Assembly: GCA_024637215.1 (NCBI GenBank)
Contig: JAGXFM010000032.1
Coordinates: 1 to 62,077, forward strand
Length of the DNA: 62,077 bases
Direction: 5' to 3'
Source: Sulfuricurvum sp.
GTDB taxonomy: Bacteria; Campylobacterota; Campylobacteria; Campylobacterales; Sulfurimonadaceae
The notes under the pieces are model-generated. The model was not told the origin of the DNA and did not search any database. It saw nothing but the letters and a program-made list of their open reading frames with translations. Below, one piece after another: positions 7,498-16,900 of this stretch. The translations under genes were made by a program, and so were the position numbers. Each line of letters begins with the position of its first letter. The stretch's first letter is position 1.

Positions 7498-8487
7498 TTA
7501 GCACTCACACTTCATATCAGAGGCTTTGAACCCCTCACTGATTTGTCGATGGGTGAGAAAAAACTCATCAACCACCGCGCGAAAATGGATGGGGTCATCG
7601 ATACGGTTGACAAGATCACGCAGTGCCGATGCCCCCTCGTACCCTTTTGAATAGGTATGCACGTGCTTACGAAATGTCACAACCCCTCGTGAGCCGTAAA
7701 AACTTATCATTCCGTCCAAATGTTCCATTATAATGGCATGTTTGATCAAGGGATCAACCGTAGCACTTCCTAATTTTAGCTGATGAAAAATCCATGGTGC
7801 ACCTACCGCTCCGCGACCGATCATCACACCGTCCGCTTTCGTATGTTCTAGCACCCATTGCGCCTTCTCAAAAGAATCAATATCACCGTTGGCAATCACA
7901 GGAATACCCACAGCCGCTTTAATCTCGGCAATCGCATCATAATCGACGGGAGCTTTGAATTTCCCCGCACGGGTACGCCCGTGAACGGCGAGGAAATCGG
8001 CACCGCACGCTTCGACCAGTTTAGCAATCTCAATATGGTTTTTCGACTCAAATCCCAAACGGATTTTGACGCTGAGCGTTGATTTATTGGAGGTCTTTTT
8101 GATCGTCTCAATAATACGTGCCATACGGGGCAAATCATTGAGTAATGAGCTCCCTGAACCGTGAGAGACAATCTTAGGGACAGGGCATCCACAGTTAAGA
8201 TCGATAATATCGATATCATCGACCGTATTTAAAATTTCTATCGCACGACGGACAATATCCTCTTCCGAACCCGCTATTTGTACCGAATAGGGGTCTTCAT
8301 TGGGACTGCGTTCAAGCATTTTAATCGTTTTGGTAGAGCCGTGTGCGAGAGCATTGGAACTTAACATCTCACTCACCGTTAAATCGGCACCGAACTTTTT
8401 GACGACATTGCGAAACGGTAAATCGGTATAGCCGGCTAATGGGGCAAGGGCATAAATAGGAGTAGAAAAGTCAAGTTTGGGAGTCAT
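7498..8487 (-). CDS. dus: tRNA-dihydrouridine synthase (DusB/Nifr3 type)
   Basis: Flavoenzyme that reduces uridines in tRNA to dihydrouridine. The FMN TIM barrel opens with YALAPLAGYTDLPFRNVVKKFGADLTVSEM. The catalytic loop NCGCPVPKIVSHGSGSSLL carries the active-site cysteine, and VHGRTRAGKF, IPVIANGDI and DGVMIGRGAVGAPWIF are also typical. The 329-residue length is normal. It is the last gene of the long leftward operon beginning at gltB. RBS AAGG lies before the ATG. The paralogue type (A, B or C) is judged only from motif similarity. Confidence 0.93.
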   Translation of the reverse strand: MTPKLDFSTPIYALAPLAGYTDLPFRNVVKKFGADLTVSEMLSSNALAHGSTKTIKMLERSPNEDPYSVQIAGSEEDIVRRAIEILNTVDDIDIIDLNCGCPVPKIVSHGSGSSLLNDLPRMARIIETIKKTSNKSTLSVKIRLGFESKNHIEIAKLVEACGADFLAVHGRTRAGKFKAPVDYDAIAEIKAAVGIPVIANGDIDSFEKAQWVLEHTKADGVMIGRGAVGAPWIFHQLKLGSATVDPLIKHAIIMEHLDGMISFYGSRGVVTFRKHVHTYSKGYEGASALRDLVNRIDDPIHFRAVVDEFFLTHRQISEGFKASDMKCEC

Positions 8488-8533
8488 TAAAAATACCTTG
8501 GAAGAGGAAAGGCAGCAAAGCTACCTTTTTTAC

Positions 8534-9556
8534 TTAGCAACTGCGACGTAAAAAGATCGCAATATCGTAGTGCTTATTGGCACGTTTGAGATCACGGTAC
8601 GCTTTAAAGATTAGATAATCAGTATGCGCAGTATTGTTCAAAATTTCATTCGCCGTATCAATCATTTGCAAATCATAAAGGGTATATAAATACCCCTCCA
8701 TCGCGTCATCATTATTTTCACTCAACATTTCAAACAGACGGATACGTTGTTCAGGAAGCATATTTTTAGACATAGCTGCTGAGAAATCGATCCAATCATT
8801 ACTGTGAAGCTTGAGCGTAGAGAAAATAGTGACTAACTCTTCATTAGTGATTTGTATCCCATTTTCGTCCGCATTGACACGTTGAATGAAATCGACCAAA
8901 GAGGCTTTAGTAAAGAGATGCTTAAACTTCATTATTGATCCGACCGATGCCGTTTTAACATACGACTCATACGCTTTGGCACAAACGATTTCACCGTAGC
9001 TCTCAGGACGGGAAAGGATACTGTCGGCATCAATCTCACCGCGTTCAAAACGGTTGAGATTATTTTGGATCATAATAGATGTATGGGTAGCCAAATGGAA
9101 TTTTTTAATATCTACTTTTTTCTTCTCTTTGACATTTCTCATCAACTCAAGTGCTTCATCAATTTTTTCATTACCGATGATTCGAAGTGTCTCATAAGGC
9201 AAAATAAGTGCATTGTCGATCAATTTGCCCATAAGTTTATAGGCATCACTTTTGTAAACGTAATTACGCTCATGTACACCTAATAATGAATCACGAAGTG
9301 CATCGATCATTTTTTCATGATCTTTATTCAAACGGCGAAGCTTGAAGTTGCCCACTAATGCATAAACACCCATATGCAATAGACTGGCAAGGTACATGAT
9401 AATGAGAGGGACAACTACCCAAAATGCAACCGGTAAGTTTGGAAAATGCATCCCTAACAGATCGAATGAAATCGATTCGTTATCGATTGAATATACCGCA
9501 GCAGCGACTAAAATCATTAAAATCAGTGATGCGATGCTATACCGTTTTAGTTGCAT
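8534..9556 (-). CDS. Two-TM membrane protein of unknown function
   Basis: 340 residues, not assigned to a named family. Two hydrophobic segments at about 8-24 and 43-65 (VAFWVVVPLIIMYLASLLHMG) are followed by a long helical cytosolic region rich in charged residues, without catalytic motifs that I recognise. It lies between the DksA-like gene and dus. From memory, a membrane protein gene at the same place between dus and dksA exists in Campylobacter (Cj0124c region), so this looks like a conserved Campylobacterota gene rather than a recent arrival. Starts 13 bases downstream of the dksA-like stop. Confidence 0.85.
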   Translation of the reverse strand: MQLKRYSIASLILMILVAAAVYSIDNESISFDLLGMHFPNLPVAFWVVVPLIIMYLASLLHMGVYALVGNFKLRRLNKDHEKMIDALRDSLLGVHERNYVYKSDAYKLMGKLIDNALILPYETLRIIGNEKIDEALELMRNVKEKKKVDIKKFHLATHTSIMIQNNLNRFERGEIDADSILSRPESYGEIVCAKAYESYVKTASVGSIMKFKHLFTKASLVDFIQRVNADENGIQITNEELVTIFSTLKLHSNDWIDFSAAMSKNMLPEQRIRLFEMLSENNDDAMEGYLYTLYDLQMIDTANEILNNTAHTDYLIFKAYRDLKRANKHYDIAIFLRRSC

Positions 9557-9568
9557 TTTCTCTCCCTT

Positions 9569-9925
9569 TTAGTGTTTGTTTTTTTCGACGATAGGACGAC
9601 ACACAATGCAATACTTTGCATGCGGTTTAACTTTCAAACGTTGGAAGCCGATATCATCTTCACACATTTCACAAATACCGTATTGTTTGGACTTGATTTT
9701 ATAAAGAGCCGCTTCAATCTCTTCAAGTTCATGCATTTGTTGAGAACCGATGGCATTTTCAACCATATTGTCATTGCTGGCAGATGCATAATCGCCCTCA
9801 TCGTTGAGTTCCATCTCACGTAATTGATTCATTTCACTCTCAACGCCGGTAAGATTTTTGATAATCTGAGCTTTTCGCGTCAGCAATATCTCCTCGAAAT
9901 ACTGCAACTCATGGTCTCTCATCAA
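9569..9925 (-). CDS. dksA: DksA/TraR-family zinc-finger regulator
   Basis: 118 residues that probably bind RNA polymerase through the secondary channel and adjust promoter response (stringent control in E. coli DksA). An N-terminal coiled coil (about 5-75, with the acidic tip ELNDEGDYASASNDN) is followed by a C4 zinc finger (CEMCEDD ... YCIVC), giving C-x2-C-x17-C-x2-C, as in the family. Length is shorter than E. coli DksA (151) and close to the Campylobacter DksA-like protein. It sits two or three codons below rlmH in the operon. Confidence 0.9.
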   Translation of the reverse strand: MMRDHELQYFEEILLTRKAQIIKNLTGVESEMNQLREMELNDEGDYASASNDNMVENAIGSQQMHELEEIEAALYKIKSKQYGICEMCEDDIGFQRLKVKPHAKYCIVCRPIVEKNKH

Positions 9926-9931
9926 TGCTCC

Positions 9932-10390
9932 TCATTTGTGATACGGATGGTTTGCTAACAGTGAATAGGCGCGGTAAATTTGCTCTAGCAATACCGCTTT
10001 TGCGATTTTGTGGCTCATAGTCATCTCGGAAAGACTTATTGCCACATCACATTGGTCTACAAAACTCTTTTCAAAGCCGTAGGCTCCACCTATAAAAAAT
10101 TGCAACGAAATTTTATCACTTATAAGCTTACTAAATGCAAAACTATCCATTTTTTTTCCCTCAGGATGCAATGCAATCGAGTAATTTTTACCTAGCATAG
10201 GGGAAAGTAGCTTTGAATACGCTGCTTGTGAGGCCTCAGCACTGATTGTATGGGCTTTTATAATCTCTTTGGGAAATAATTCTATATCTTCACATTTGGC
10301 AAAACGGGAGATCATTTTCATCTGCTCTTGGTAAAGAGGATCGTAAAGAGAACGCTCTTTTTTCGCAATCGAAATTATTGAGATATTCAC
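9932..10390 (-). CDS. rlmH: 23S rRNA (pseudouridine1915-N3)-methyltransferase
   Basis: SPOUT-class methyltransferase acting on helix 69 of 23S rRNA in the assembled 70S ribosome. Shows the family segments [31 protein letters not shown] (SAM knot loop, usually IGGADG or IGGPYG) and the C-terminal [22 protein letters not shown] ending in NHPYHK. The 152-residue length is typical. The ATG overlaps the upstream thiE-like stop by four bases, so the two are coupled. Confidence 0.93.
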   Translation of the reverse strand: MNISIISIAKKERSLYDPLYQEQMKMISRFAKCEDIELFPKEIIKAHTISAEASQAAYSKLLSPMLGKNYSIALHPEGKKMDSFAFSKLISDKISLQFFIGGAYGFEKSFVDQCDVAISLSEMTMSHKIAKAVLLEQIYRAYSLLANHPYHK

Positions 10391-10944
10391 AGCAGTCCTG
10401 ACCCCACAACACGGTAGGTTACATGTTGGAAAGTATCATCAAGTTTTACCCCTCCGATAGCGGCAACAGGGTGCTTGGAATGGGATGCTATCTCATCGAG
10501 ATGTTTTCCCAGTACTTTGGCATCCGATTTCGTCGAAGTAGCACGATAAGCTCCCAATCCGATATAGTTGATATTCAAATGGTTAGCAATCGTAATCTCT
10601 TCAATATTATGGGTAGAGAGCCCGATAATTTTATCTTCGCCGATCGCCATTTTTAAAATTTTGATGGCACGGGAGGGATCAGGATCAATCGTGTATAAAT
10701 CTTCTTGACCGATGTGGACACCGTCACAAAATTGTGCCAGTTCATAATGATCATTAACAATCAAAAAACCTTCCCATACGTTTCGCAATGCAATCAAATC
10801 GGTTTTAATCGTAGCGATATCGGCGTGTTTATTGCGGTACTGAAGTACCTGAGCACCTAATGTTTTAGCCTGCTTTGCAAAAGAGAGGACATCCATCCCC
10901 TTTTGACGAAGCGTATCAATGTCACAAAGGGCGTAAAGCTGCAT
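10387..10944 (-). CDS. Thiamine-phosphate synthase family protein (ThiE/TenI-like)
   Basis: 185 residues with the ThiE/TenI TIM-barrel pattern: [11 protein letters not shown] at the N-terminus, LQYRNKHAD (YRxK motif for the diphosphate), [31 protein letters not shown], and [10 protein letters not shown] near the end. It is some 20-30 residues shorter than true ThiE, and the loop after [15 protein letters not shown] differs from the usual GPIFPTxTK. It may therefore be the single ThiE of the organism or a TenI-like homologue; sequence alone does not decide. Located between accD and rlmH. Confidence 0.8.
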   Translation of the reverse strand: MQLYALCDIDTLRQKGMDVLSFAKQAKTLGAQVLQYRNKHADIATIKTDLIALRNVWEGFLIVNDHYELAQFCDGVHIGQEDLYTIDPDPSRAIKILKMAIGEDKIIGLSTHNIEEITIANHLNINYIGLGAYRATSTKSDAKVLGKHLDEIASHSKHPVAAIGGVKLDDTFQHVTYRVVGSGLL

Positions 10945-10946
10945 AT

Positions 10947-11789
10947 TTAGGGGAGGAGCAGTTTGAGCATATCGCTCAAAGTCTCTTTGAGTTCGCTCCG
11001 TTCTACGATCATGTCGATAGACCCTTTTTCAAGCAAAAATTCGGCGCGTTGGAACCCTTCAGGAAGATCGCTCCCGATGGTTTGCTTAATAACCCGCTGA
11101 CCTGCAAATCCGACCAAAGCACCCGGTTCAGCGATAATAATATCACCGAGTGTTGCGAAAGAGGCACTGACCCCACCCATCGTCGGATCGGTCAACAATG
11201 AAATATACGGAAGTTTTGCGGTGGCTAATTTTGCCAAAGCTGCAGAAGTCTTAGACATTTGCATCAAAGAGAAAGTACTCTCCTGCATCCGTGCTCCGCC
11301 GCTAGCACTCACGATAATAAGCCCCATACGCTTCTCTATCGCACGATTTACCGCGCGGACGATTTTCTCCCCTTCGACCGAACCGAGAGAGCCACCCATA
11401 AAATTAAAATCGAAAACGACAAGCTGTGCCGGAATGCTATTAATCGTACACTCACCGCTCACCACCGAAGAGTAGGTACCATTTTTGGCATATCCCTCTT
11501 CCACACGGGCTGCATAACTTTTTTTATCAACAAAATTAAGGGGATCAACCGGACGAAGATTTCCGTCAAATTCAACGAAACTCCCCTCATCTGCGATGAG
11601 GGCTAGCCGTTCTTTAACACCGATACGGAGATGAAATCCGCATTTCGGACATACATGGTTTTGTTTTTCAATCTCTTTATAATACATCAGTGACTGGCAC
11701 GAAGGGCATTTTACCCAGTGAGAGGGAGCCTCACTCTTGGTGGGTTGTTTTTTCTTTTCGGAGTCCCCGAACAGGTTAAATAGACTCAA
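10947..11789 (-). CDS. accD: Acetyl-CoA carboxylase carboxyltransferase subunit beta
   Basis: Part of the AccA2D2 carboxyltransferase that makes malonyl-CoA for fatty acid synthesis. The zinc ribbon is CPSCQSLMYYKEIEKQNHVC followed by PKCGFH (about residues 29-55). The crotonase-like domain shows GGSLGSVEGEKIVRA, IIVSASGGARMQE, LPYISLLTDPTMGGVSASFA and GALVGFAGQRVI. At 280 residues it is complete. The ATG overlaps the monophosphatase stop by four bases. Confidence 0.96.
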   Translation of the reverse strand: MSLFNLFGDSEKKKQPTKSEAPSHWVKCPSCQSLMYYKEIEKQNHVCPKCGFHLRIGVKERLALIADEGSFVEFDGNLRPVDPLNFVDKKSYAARVEEGYAKNGTYSSVVSGECTINSIPAQLVVFDFNFMGGSLGSVEGEKIVRAVNRAIEKRMGLIIVSASGGARMQESTFSLMQMSKTSAALAKLATAKLPYISLLTDPTMGGVSASFATLGDIIIAEPGALVGFAGQRVIKQTIGSDLPEGFQRAEFLLEKGSIDMIVERSELKETLSDMLKLLLP

Positions 11790-12514
11790 AAATACTCCTT
11801 TTCTACAATCAAACGTATCTGCTCAAAAAGCTCTTTATCCGCACATATGAGGATATACCTATCATCGCTAATCACATAAAGGTGTTTGCTAAGATAGAGT
11901 CCGGCTTGGATATCGTAAGGTCGCATTGTACCTAAAAATAGCACATATTTAACATAAGGGGCATATGCCAAGGAGAGTGCTAGCGCTCCGGGAGAGCGAA
12001 ATTTCAACTTTTTTATCATGAGTTTTTTGACCAATTCAGGATGCTCAGGTCCCTTTTCAAAAAGGCCGATTTTGGCAGATACATTGGTCATGATTTCAAT
12101 TTTATTTTCCGGAGCATGAAGCATAATAGAATAATACTCATCCTCGGTTCGGATAAATACCTCACCGTTTGCCAGATTACACACTATCGCTTCGGTCGTT
12201 TTCCCCTCACACATTCGGGCAATGGAAACACCGTAGTAAGGGAAATTTGAGACAAAATTATCACTTCCGTCTATCGGATCGAGAAAAATAGTAATAGAGG
12301 ATTCAGGAGACATCCACCCGCTCTCTTCGGAAAAAACCGATCCGAATGGAGAAAGATGGGCAAAACAAATTGCTTCGGCTTTGAGATCGACACCGTTACT
12401 GATATCTCCGCCGAAGCCCTGCTCATGCAAGGCAAATAAGCTATCATTCCCCTCTTGTATCAAAGATCCGATCTCTTGACACGCAAGAAGTGAAGCTTGG
12501 ATAAACGCGTTCAT
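11786..12514 (-). CDS. Inositol monophosphatase family protein
   Basis: 242 residues of the Li-sensitive, Mg-dependent phosphatase superfamily. Metal-binding motifs are visible: GGDISNGVDLKAE, FSEESGWMS (E-E pair), and IFLDPIDGSDNFVSNFPYYGVSIA (DPxDGS). The final WxxD-type motif is replaced by MRPYDIQAGLYL, in which D remains. The substrate could be inositol phosphate, fructose-1,6-bisphosphate, PAP or another sugar phosphate. From memory, this gene next to accD is conserved in Campylobacter. Overlaps gltD by one base. Confidence 0.88.
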   Translation of the reverse strand: MNAFIQASLLACQEIGSLIQEGNDSLFALHEQGFGGDISNGVDLKAEAICFAHLSPFGSVFSEESGWMSPESSITIFLDPIDGSDNFVSNFPYYGVSIARMCEGKTTEAIVCNLANGEVFIRTEDEYYSIMLHAPENKIEIMTNVSAKIGLFEKGPEHPELVKKLMIKKLKFRSPGALALSLAYAPYVKYVLFLGTMRPYDIQAGLYLSKHLYVISDDRYILICADKELFEQIRLIVEKEYF

Positions 12515-13896
12515 TATCCCAACAAGGATTTAACGATAGATCGTGCCGCTTCACGCCCGTCATACGCTGCGGTTACTACCAAATCGGCACCGCGATAACA
12601 ATCGCCTCCGGCATAAATTCCCGATGTTGTCGTTTCGTGTTTCTCATTAATGACAATACCACCCCAACTGTTCACCGAAATGCCGTTTTCCGCCAAAAAC
12701 GGAGGGACACACGGATCAAAACCGAGAGCCGTAATAATAACATCGGCATTGACGTTAAAATCGCCCCCTTTGACCTCTTCCATTTTTTGACGTCCGGATT
12801 CGTCTTTGGCACCGAGAATCGTTTTTGCCATATGAATACCGACGGCTTTACCGCCGTCATTCAAAATAATCTCTTTCGGAGAGGCATTAAACACAAAATC
12901 AACCCCCTCTTCAATCGCATTTTTGTACTCTTTGACTGATCCCGGCATATTGTGTGCATCACGTCGATAAAGACACGTTACACTTTTTGCCCCTTCACGT
13001 TTAGCGCTGCGAACACAGTCCATTGCCGTATCACCGCCACCGACGACAACAACATCAAGCTCTTTGAAATCAAACTTTTTCTCATACGAAAGGGCAAAAT
13101 TCTTACGTTGAATGGCGGTGAGATACTCCATCGCGGCATACACGTTTGAAGCATTTTCACCTGCAATTTTTGCCGATTTGCTTTTCGTTGCACCGATTCC
13201 GATGAATACCGCATCATGTTTATCGGCAATGGCATCAAACTCAATCTCTTTACCCACTTCACAATTAAGGACCAGCTCCAACCCCGCTTCTAAAAGGAGA
13301 TTAACACGGCGCTCAACGATTTTTTTATCGAGTTTAAAATTCGGGATACCGTACGTAAGTAATCCCCCCGCACGATCTGAGCGTTCATACATCGTTACCG
13401 CAATACCGGAGCGAAGTAAATAGGTGGCTGCAGAGAGACCTGCAGGGCCTGAACCTATAATGGCTACTTTTTTATCTGTAGTAATTCCCGGAAAATAAGG
13501 CTTTAACCCTTGCTTGAATCCCTCTTCATTAATAAACGTCTCAACCGAACCGATTGTGATCGCCCCATGACCGTCATTAAGGGTACAATCCCCTTCACAC
13601 AGTCTGTCATGCGGGCATACGCGTCCCATCACTTCAGGAAACGGTGAGGGCTCATTGGAGAGGTTAAACGCAAATTTTAAATCTTTTTCCGCTACCGCTT
13701 TGAGCCATTGGGGAATGTAATTGTGTAACGGACATTTATTCAAACAAAACGGATCGCCGCATTGGATACAACGGTCACTCTGTGATGAGGCATCACTCGC
13801 AACCATCGGTTCATAAATCTCGCTAAAATCTTTTAAACGTTGTAATACAAGGCGTTTTGAGGGATCGAGACGCTCAATCGTTAAAAATTCTCTCAT
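12514..13896 (-). CDS. gltD: Glutamate synthase small subunit
   Basis: The 460-residue NADPH-oxidising FAD subunit passes electrons to GltB. The N-terminal Fe-S region has CIQCGDPFCLNKCPLHN, and CPHDRLCEGDC continues it. Two dinucleotide folds follow: VAIIGSGPAGLSAATYLL (FAD) and DVVVVGGGDTAMDCVRSA (NADPH). The end has GIYAGGDCYRGADLVVTAAYDGR. All clusters and folds look complete. It starts four bases after gltB, so the two are made together. Confidence 0.96.
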   Translation of the reverse strand: MREFLTIERLDPSKRLVLQRLKDFSEIYEPMVASDASSQSDRCIQCGDPFCLNKCPLHNYIPQWLKAVAEKDLKFAFNLSNEPSPFPEVMGRVCPHDRLCEGDCTLNDGHGAITIGSVETFINEEGFKQGLKPYFPGITTDKKVAIIGSGPAGLSAATYLLRSGIAVTMYERSDRAGGLLTYGIPNFKLDKKIVERRVNLLLEAGLELVLNCEVGKEIEFDAIADKHDAVFIGIGATKSKSAKIAGENASNVYAAMEYLTAIQRKNFALSYEKKFDFKELDVVVVGGGDTAMDCVRSAKREGAKSVTCLYRRDAHNMPGSVKEYKNAIEEGVDFVFNASPKEIILNDGGKAVGIHMAKTILGAKDESGRQKMEEVKGGDFNVNADVIITALGFDPCVPPFLAENGISVNSWGGIVINEKHETTTSGIYAGGDCYRGADLVVTAAYDGREAARSIVKSLLG

Positions 13897-13900
13897 TTAA

Positions 13901-16900
13901 TTAGTCCCCTTTATCCGGATTGAGTGGCAATTTAGTTAAATTTTTCGGGCGAACAAGCCAGAAATTTCGGATTTCAACACGGAAGTTTTTGAGCAACTCT
14001 TGCGCCATTTCACTCTCGGTTTCAGCTACATACTCTTTCAATAATCGTTTGAGATAGTGGCGTGCTTCATCCCCGTCATCGGTATCAATACGGAGAGCAT
14101 CAATCAACTCACGGTTAACGTTTTCCACGAAACTGTGATCTTGATCGTATACGAAAGCAAAACCGCCTGTCATCCCCGCACCGAAGTTAATACCGGTTTT
14201 GCCGAGAATAACGGCAACCCCTCCCGTCATGTATTCACACGCGTTATCTCCGGTACCCTCAACAATTGCGAGAGCCCCTGAGTTACGAACCGCGAAACGC
14301 TCACCAACGGAACCGGAAATAAAGAGTTTTCCTCCCGTTGCACCGTACAAACAAGTATTACCGCCTGCGCTAAATCGCTCCCCTTGGTTTTTGGATTTGA
14401 TAACGATTTTACCGCCGTGCATCCCTTTGCCGATATAGTCATTGGCTACACCTTCAAGATGAATAGAGACACCGTTGATCAAAAATGCACCCAACGCCTG
14501 ACCCGCAATCCCTTTAAGCTGCAGACGGATCGTATCGGATTTAAGACCGCTATCTCCATAGTATTGCGCGATTTCACCGCTGATGCGCGCACCGAAACTT
14601 CGGTTAAGATTACAAATATCGCGAACGATTCGGATCGGCCGTTCAGGATTTTTAATCGCATCCATCGCTTCAGCGAGAACCTCTTTTTCAAATTCATTCG
14701 AATCAAACGGTTCATTGCTCGGAGCTTGACAGGTATTGAACCCCTCTTCACGGTGTAAAACAGAACTGAAATCGAATTTTTTCGCAAATTCGGTATCGAT
14801 GACGCGAAGCAGATCGCTTCGTCCGACAAGCTCTTCTATTGTTTTGTATCCCAATTGCGCCATTATTTTACGAACGTCTTCCGCCAAATAGGTGAAATAG
14901 TTGATAAGCTGTTCGACGGTACCGTTAAAATAGTCGTGTCGAAGCGTTTCATTTTGCGTTGCGATACCGACCGAACATTTGTTGACATGACAAATGCGAA
15001 GCATTTTACATCCGATAATCGTGAGTGCTCCCGTACCGAATGCATAGCTCTCAGCACCCAGTAGTGCCGCTTTTACGATATCTTGACCTGTTTTGAGACC
15101 ACCGTCCGTTTGAACATGAACCAATCCGCGGAGGTTATTCACTTTAAGGGCGTTATGCGCTTCGGAAAGACCGAGTTCCCAAGGGTTCCCCGCAAATTTA
15201 ATCGAGGTCAGAGGAGCCGCTCCGGTACCGCCGTCTCCGCCGGAGATAATGATCTTATCGGCATAGGCTTTCGCCACACCCGCCGCAATCGTACCGACAC
15301 CCGCAGAAGAGACGAGTTTAACCGCCACTTTTGCATTCGGGTTCACTTGTTTCATGTCGAAAATAAGCTGTGCCAAATCTTCGATTGAATAGATATCATG
15401 ATGCGGTGGTGGAGAGATCAACGTCACACCCGGCATCGTGTAGCGAAGACGTGCGATAAGACCGCTGACTTTATGGCCCGGAAGCTGTCCCCCCTCACCC
15501 GGTTTAGCCCCTTGAGCTACTTTAATCTGAATCTCTTCTGCTGAGCGTAAATAGGCCGGAGTAACCCCGAAGCGTCCCGATGCGACTTGTTTGATTTTGG
15601 AGTTTTTGAGTGTTCCGAAACGCGCAGAATCTTCTCCGCCCTCTCCCGAATTACTTTGCGCTCCAATGGTATTCATGGCGACGGCAAGACATTCATGTGC
15701 TTCCGGAGAGATAGAACCCAATGACATTGCTGCCGATGCAAAACGTTTAAAAATGGCCTCTTTAGGTTCAACTTCACTGATATCGATACTTGGACGATCG
15801 GATTTAAATTCAAAGAAGTCACGGATGAATTTTTGACCGCGACCGTTGATAAGCGCACTCAATTTATCGAAATCTTCACGTTTACCGGTTTTAGAAACTT
15901 TATGAATGGCATGAATCACATCCGGATTAAAATCATGATGCTCTTGTCCGTTGTAAAATTTATAATAGCCCCCGATTTTGAGTGGAAAAATACGGTTAAA
16001 TCCACCCACTTCAAATGCATCTTTGTGATTTCTCTCAAGTCGCGCATCAATATCTTCATAGCTAAGGCCGGGAATCATTACATGCGATTCGCCGAAACAC
16101 TCATGTACGATCTCTTTGCTTAAGCCGATGACATCAAAAAGACCTGAATTACGGTAGGAGGCAATCGTTGCAATCCCCATTTTCGACATAATTTTAAGCA
16201 ATCCCGCATTAAGGGCGTGATGAACTGATTTAAACGCTTCGGAGCAGCTGATATCATTGACACTGTTTTCTGCACGTGCCGCGACCGTAGCGAACAAAAG
16301 GGTCGGATAGACTGCGCTTGCACCGTATGCGATCAAGGTTGCTGCACCGTGTGAATCAATCACTTCAGAGGTACATGCGACGATTGACGCAAGGTGACGG
16401 ATTTTAGCGTCTAACAAAGCACGGCTGATACGTCCCACGGCCATGGCCATAGGGATCGCTTTATGCTCTTTGTCAAAACCGCTGTCATCAAGGATAACAA
16501 TACGAACACCCTCTTCGCGTACCGCTTTGATCACCCGTTCAACTAACGCTTCAAGTGCCGGTTTCAAAGCGCCTTGATACGCCGTTGAAAACTCTTGATT
16601 GGCATAGAACGATTGGTAGCGCGGTGATTTTTTGTCCCCGAATGATTTGAGCACTTCCAACTTCTCACGGATAATAATCGGCGAGATCGCTTTCAGACGA
16701 TTCGCATGAGAGGGGATTTCATCTAAAATATTATGGGTTTCACCGAATCCGGTGTTCAAACTCATCACCACTTTTTCGCGGATAGGGTCAATCGGCGGAT
16801 TGGTAACTTGAGCAAAACGTTGTTTGAAATAATCAGAGAAATGACGTTGTACACTACTGAATGCGGCTAAGGGCGTATCATCACCCATGGAGCCGACCGC

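Noticed and set aside
9551-9823. Plus-strand frame of 90 codons opposite the DksA-like gene
   Set aside because: Antisense to a well-supported zinc-finger gene; no RBS or family match.
10387-10944. Possible thiamine pyrophosphate riboswitch for the ThiE-like gene
   Set aside because: The gene starts two bases after accD ends, leaving no room for a riboswitch, and no conserved thi-box sequence was seen.
15083-15388. Plus-strand frames opposite gltB
   Set aside because: gltB is unmistakable and full length; the antisense frames have no features of their own.
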